Source: Bacillus tuaregi | GTDB lineage: Bacteria; Bacillota; Bacilli; Bacillales; Cytobacillaceae | Direction of reading: 5' to 3' | NCBI RefSeq assembly: GCF_900104575.1 | Contig: NZ_LT629731.1 | Coordinates: 384,189 to 448,188 of the forward strand | Length of the DNA stretch: 64,000 nucleotides | Shown: in pieces, positions 59,740 to 64,000 of the stretch | Numbering within the stretch: the first letter of the stretch is position 1 | How the letters are laid out: each line of letters begins with the position of its first letter | Notes under the pieces: generated by a model | The model's input: only the letters and a program-made list of their open reading frames with translations | Databases searched by the model: none | Told to the model about the DNA's origin: nothing | Made by a program: the position numbers and the translations under genes

Positions 59740-60831
59740 CTAATCACCCATTTTTATGATGTACTTAATCATTAATTGAATATCAACTGAATGATTCTTC
59801 ATTAAATCTGCAGACCTCTGTGACATGGCTGCCCGTTCTTTTTCATCTGCAAGAAAGGCCTTAAGCTGCTCCGTTAATAGGATAGGCTTCACTTGATGAC
59901 TCTCCCCAAGATAATGGATGATGCCTCTTTTTCCTAAATATTCACACATCGACCTCTGATTCTCGGCCAGACTCCATACAATCGACGGTAGCCCTAGATA
60001 GCAGCGCTCCCATGTCGTCGTTCCTCCAGCGCCGATTGCGATGTCTGCCTGTCGCATGAGGAGGGCCATATGATTGATTTGGCAATGAAAATGAAGCTGA
60101 TCATGCTGGTCACAAAGAGCTTTCAGCTGTTGTTTATGAAGGTTGGATTGTCCGACCACTACGTCTACCTCGATGTCAGTTCGATTCAATTCTAAAAAAG
60201 AAGTGAGCGCTTTTCCTGTTTCATTCGTCGGATCGAAGCCGCCAAAGAAAAGGAAGATTCTTTTAACAGAGCCTGTTCGATGCTTCATGTGACTCCTTTG
60301 CTGTACGAATTCAGGTCTCAATAGGACGTAGCTAGGACCAAGAAACAACCTGCAATATGGCGGAACGAGCGAACGATATTTGAGGGGGGCATCGAGTGCG
60401 GTTGGATCCATTAACAAATCACAATCATGCTTTCGATCCCCCAAATCATCTATCACCATGATTCTTTTGGCGATCCCTTTCAGGACGTGTTCCCATTCGA
60501 GAGAAATGGCATAATGATCCACCATCAGCCAATCAACCGTGTATCCCTGCAGGAGGGCTTTGGTTTGCTCTGCATCAATCTCCCAGGGAACACCGAGCCA
60601 ATGGGAGTGGGACGTTAAAGCTGAAAGAGGGGCATCACCCGTTGGAGGTGGGAGCCTGGAGACGATAAAGCCCTTTGCTTCAATGAAATCACAGAGATGT
60701 CCGGCATGCTCTCGGCAAATAAAGCTGACAGTCGCCCCATGAGAGCGGAGGGTTTCTGCGAGCGTTAAGCATCTCATCACATGTCCGGTTCCAATCTCCT
60801 TAGAAGCGTCTACCCGAAAAAACACCTTCAT
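59740..60831 (-). CDS. pseG: UDP-2,4-diacetamido-2,4,6-trideoxy-L-altrose hydrolase
   Basis: A 363-residue GT-B-fold nucleotide-sugar hydrolase removing UDP before the PseI step (SpsG-like). N-terminal FFRVDASKEIGTGHVMRCLT contains the conserved GxGHxxR motif with the catalytic His. GAGGTTTWERCYLGLPSIVW is the UDP-binding loop of the second domain. MVDHYAIS and RIMVIDDLGDRKHDCDLLMD are typical PseG segments. It overlaps pseF by 4 bp (ATGA). Somewhat longer than Campylobacter PseG (274), with an extended C-terminus. Confidence 0.92.
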   Translation of the reverse strand: MKVFFRVDASKEIGTGHVMRCLTLAETLRSHGATVSFICREHAGHLCDFIEAKGFIVSRLPPPTGDAPLSALTSHSHWLGVPWEIDAEQTKALLQGYTVDWLMVDHYAISLEWEHVLKGIAKRIMVIDDLGDRKHDCDLLMDPTALDAPLKYRSLVPPYCRLFLGPSYVLLRPEFVQQRSHMKHRTGSVKRIFLFFGGFDPTNETGKALTSFLELNRTDIEVDVVVGQSNLHKQQLKALCDQHDQLHFHCQINHMALLMRQADIAIGAGGTTTWERCYLGLPSIVWSLAENQRSMCEYLGKRGIIHYLGESHQVKPILLTEQLKAFLADEKERAAMSQRSADLMKNHSVDIQLMIKYIIKMGD

Positions 60832-61583
60832 AACGAGTCATCCAGCTTCTTTTGCTCGATATGAGCATTGATCAAGGTCCAGTCAGGCTTTTCCTCTAGC
60901 ACACGCAGGATGTCTTTAAAGGGGACAAAATCCATCCCTTTAGTAGAAAAGTGATGGATGAGCCTGCTGATGAGTTGGAAATCCTCTTCGGTATCCACGG
61001 TTAGCCGATATTGGCTCGCATCAAAGGAATTTTTGACAGTGCCCAAGGAGAATTTCTCGGGGTGGGAATAAAGATAGGAGGTCACATGCTCACGATGTAC
61101 ACCGCTTCGTGCTTCGTGATGGGCCTGCTCTAGAGCCTTCATCGACATCACCTCAACATCGAGGCCTCGCGGAAAGGTTCGTTCAAGGGTATTGGACACA
61201 TAATCATAATCGTCTAGATTTGATAGATATTCGCTAATGACCGCATCGATAATATCCGGGTCGATGAACGGACAGTCAGAGGTCAGACGGACGACAACAG
61301 TCGCATGGTACTTCGTGGCAGCCTGCCAGTATCTTGCTAAGACATCCTCCTCTGAACCACGGTAGTAAGCAAGGGAGAGCCTATTACAAAGATCAATAAT
61401 AGGCTGGTCTACCTCCTTGCTTGTGGTGGCAATGACAATTTCATCAATTCGTTTCGACCTTTTGACTCTTTCAATTTGATATTCAAGCAAGGGCTTGCCC
61501 AGTACTTCCTTGAGTACTTTACCAGGAAGCCTGGTTGAACCCATTCTCGCTTGAATGATGGCAACAATCTTCAGAAGAATCAC
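60828..61583 (-). CDS. pseF: pseudaminic acid cytidylyltransferase-like protein (SpsF-like)
   Basis: A ~250-residue CMP-sugar synthase-type nucleotidyltransferase activating the nonulosonic acid with CTP. The N-terminus IVAIIQARMGSTRLPGKVLK holds the nucleotide-binding loop; RLTSDCPFIDPDIID contains the metal-binding Asp, and GLDVEVMSMKAL and REHVTSYLYSHPEKF follow. The start is ambiguous: GTG 61583 directly abuts the AGGAAGG site, while CTG at 61574 has normal spacing and would give MKIVAIIQARMG, the usual start of the family. Homologue of B. subtilis SpsF. Confidence 0.9.
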   Translation of the reverse strand: MILLKIVAIIQARMGSTRLPGKVLKEVLGKPLLEYQIERVKRSKRIDEIVIATTSKEVDQPIIDLCNRLSLAYYRGSEEDVLARYWQAATKYHATVVVRLTSDCPFIDPDIIDAVISEYLSNLDDYDYVSNTLERTFPRGLDVEVMSMKALEQAHHEARSGVHREHVTSYLYSHPEKFSLGTVKNSFDASQYRLTVDTEEDFQLISRLIHHFSTKGMDFVPFKDILRVLEEKPDWTLINAHIEQKKLDDSL

Positions 61584-61587
61584 CTTC

Positions 61588-62763
61588 CTATGCTTTGCGG
61601 TAGTGACAGATGACTTTTTTTACAGCCTGAATCACGTCATGAACGTCCTTCTCAGTCATAGCTGGGAAGAGGGGGAGGGTAATGATTTCTTCATACAGCT
61701 TCTCAGCTTTAGGGCAAAGGCCTTTTGGGTAGCCGAGACTTTGATAATAGGGCAGGTAATACACGGGAATATAATGAACATTGACCCCGATATTTTCCTG
61801 GCGCAGACGATTGAAAATATCCTCCCGAGTCCCGCTTAATTGATCTAATTGAAGGCGGATAACGTATAAATGCCAGCTAGAGCAGCGATTGCTGTCCTGA
61901 AACGGCAGGGTGATTGCTTGCAGGCCCTGAAACGCTTCGTCATACATGGTGCGATATTTCTTTCTTCGTTCGATAAAAGCATCAAGCTTCTTTAATTGGC
62001 TGAGCCCAAGCGCTGCCTGAATATCGGTCAAGCGATAGTTATAGCCAAGGAATTGCATTTCATAATACCAAGGGCCATGATTTTCTGTTAGTTTATTGAC
62101 ATCCCTTGTGATTCCATGTGAGCGGAATTGCAGCAACTTCTCGTAGTAATCCTTATCGTTAGTGGTGATAATCCCCCCTTCACCAGAGGTAATATGCTTA
62201 ACCGGATGAAAGCTAAACATGGTCATGTCACTAATCGAGCCAATCTTGTTTCCTTTATAAGTGGCCCCAAGTGCGTGGGCGGCATCTTCAATCACGACTA
62301 ACTGATGCTTTTTGGCGATCGCGGCGATTTCATCGAGCGGTGCGGGCTGTCCGGTAAAATGGACCGGGATAATCGCTTTTGTCTTACTCGTAAGCTTTTT
62401 TTCGATTTCGGCAGGGTCTAGATTGTATGTCTCCTCATCGATATCGGCAAAAACAGGGGTCCCGCCCTGATACAAAATGCAATTCGCACTTGCGGCAAAC
62501 GTCATCGGACTGGTAATGACTTCATCACCGTCGGAAATTCCAGCCGCAAAGCAGGCACCGTGCAGGGCTGCGGTGCCATTGGCAAAGCTAACGGCATATG
62601 TGGCTCCAACATAGCTGGCGACAGCTTTTTCAAAACGAGTAATATAGGGTCCTGTTGTAAGATATTCGCCCTTTAAGACTTCTACGACAGCTTGAATATC
62701 CTCTTCATCAATCCACTGTCGACCGTAGGGAAGAAAGGAATCTCTTGTTGGCTTCTGTTCCAT
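61588..62763 (-). CDS. pseC: UDP-4-amino-4,6-dideoxy-N-acetyl-L-altrosamine transaminase
   Basis: A 391-residue PLP aminotransferase of the DegT/DnrJ/EryC1 family (B. subtilis SpsC). It aminates C4 of the keto sugar made by PseB. Visible are FANGTAALHGACFAAGI, EDAAHALGATYKGNKIGS (PLP-phosphate and Asp region) and the Schiff-base lysine in FSFHPVKHITSGEGGI. The ATG start follows AAGGAGGCATAAA. It lies 16 bp after pseB in the operon. Confidence 0.93.
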   Translation of the reverse strand: MEQKPTRDSFLPYGRQWIDEEDIQAVVEVLKGEYLTTGPYITRFEKAVASYVGATYAVSFANGTAALHGACFAAGISDGDEVITSPMTFAASANCILYQGGTPVFADIDEETYNLDPAEIEKKLTSKTKAIIPVHFTGQPAPLDEIAAIAKKHQLVVIEDAAHALGATYKGNKIGSISDMTMFSFHPVKHITSGEGGIITTNDKDYYEKLLQFRSHGITRDVNKLTENHGPWYYEMQFLGYNYRLTDIQAALGLSQLKKLDAFIERRKKYRTMYDEAFQGLQAITLPFQDSNRCSSWHLYVIRLQLDQLSGTREDIFNRLRQENIGVNVHYIPVYYLPYYQSLGYPKGLCPKAEKLYEEIITLPLFPAMTEKDVHDVIQAVKKVICHYRKA

Positions 62764-62779
62764 TTTATGCCTCCTTCCG

Positions 62780-63784
<1,005 letters not shown>

Positions 63785-63788
63785 TTAT

Positions 63789-64000
63789 TTATTGTAAAAA
63801 GTCGATCATCCTCTGCATGCGGTGATGGAAGGTATGGCTGCTTAGGACTCTCTCCATAGCCCTCCGGGAATAATTAGCCCTTTTCTCGTCGTCATGGATA
63901 AACGTGTGTATGAGCTTTAGACATTCTTCCACTGTTGTATAGCTCACCAATTCACATTTGCTGTCAAAGTGTAAGACGGTATCCGGCTTTGCCGTGATCA
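63789..64000 (-). CDS. glycosyltransferase, C-terminal part only (cut by window edge)
   Basis: An open frame from the right edge to a TAA at 63789 encodes about 70 residues reading AKPDTVLHFDSKCELVSYTT, then VEECLKLIHTFIHDDEKRAN and ending HHRMQRMIDFLQ. A tail of SxxTFxHRMxxMI type is common at the C-terminus of CgeB-like/family 1 glycosyltransferases. It is 22 bp upstream of pseB on the same strand, so it is likely in the same operon and may transfer the finished sugar. The rest of the gene lies outside the window. Confidence 0.7.
   Translation of the reverse strand, partial: ITAKPDTVLHFDSKCELVSYTTVEECLKLIHTFIHDDEKRANYSRRAMERVLSSHTFHHRMQRMIDFLQ

Overview
The window looks like chromosomal DNA of an aerobic, spore-forming Bacillaceae member. 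The evidence is AT-rich sequence, strong AGGAGG-type ribosome binding sites, many TTG/GTG starts, intrinsic terminators with long T runs, a PyrR attenuator, SpsA/SpsB-like spore-polysaccharide genes, an SLH-domain surface protein and a YppF-like protein. I cannot name the species.

Layout. 0-8 kb: a solo TnpB, a 5TM sensor kinase, a Gly/Tyr-rich protein, the codBA operon (cytosine uptake and deamination) behind a PyrR-type attenuator, and a short HesB/IscA-like gene with an in-frame TGA that reads best as a selenoprotein. 7.4-11.4 kb: a small heat-shock protein, a VOC protein, a DHA2 efflux pump, YppF and a zincin-like protein. 11.6-20.2 kb: the remains of a catabolic locus (four truncated genes fused end to end), then intact redox and aromatic-degradation genes: a fumarate-reductase-like lipoprotein flavoenzyme, an Old-Yellow-Enzyme/FAD reductase and a catechol 2,3-dioxygenase. 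20.3-30.7 kb: a DeoR regulator diverging from an eight-gene operon (EltD-like polyol dehydrogenase, polyol permease, DhaK, DhaL, RpiB, GlpX, transaldolase, transketolase). It would carry a C4 polyol (erythritol/threitol) through erythrulose and erythrulose phosphate to erythrose-4-P and then into the pentose phosphate pool.

31-35.5 kb: a lipoprotein and a DUF418 membrane-protein gene split by an IS200/IS605 element (tnpA+tnpB). 35.8-45.9 kb: transporters, a Wzz-like modulator with its tyrosine kinase, a LysM-M23 hydrolase, the SLH protein and two tandem paralogous 42-residue peptide genes that have not been called. 46.4-52.5 kb: galE, an N-acylamino-acid racemase/OSBS, an M20 amidohydrolase and a POT peptide transporter. 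53-64 kb: a large SEC-C protein, spsA-spsB, and convergent to them a complete six-gene pseudaminic-acid pathway (pseB-C-F-G-H-I), ending in a glycosyltransferase cut by the window edge.

Two interspersed repeat families run through the intergenic spaces. One is a structured element of about 190 bp built of two modules, with nine full or partial copies. The other is a short REP-like family around the palindrome GGGGGACTGTCCCCC, in five clusters. All functional assignments come from reading motifs and from memory of family members; no database search or structure prediction was run.
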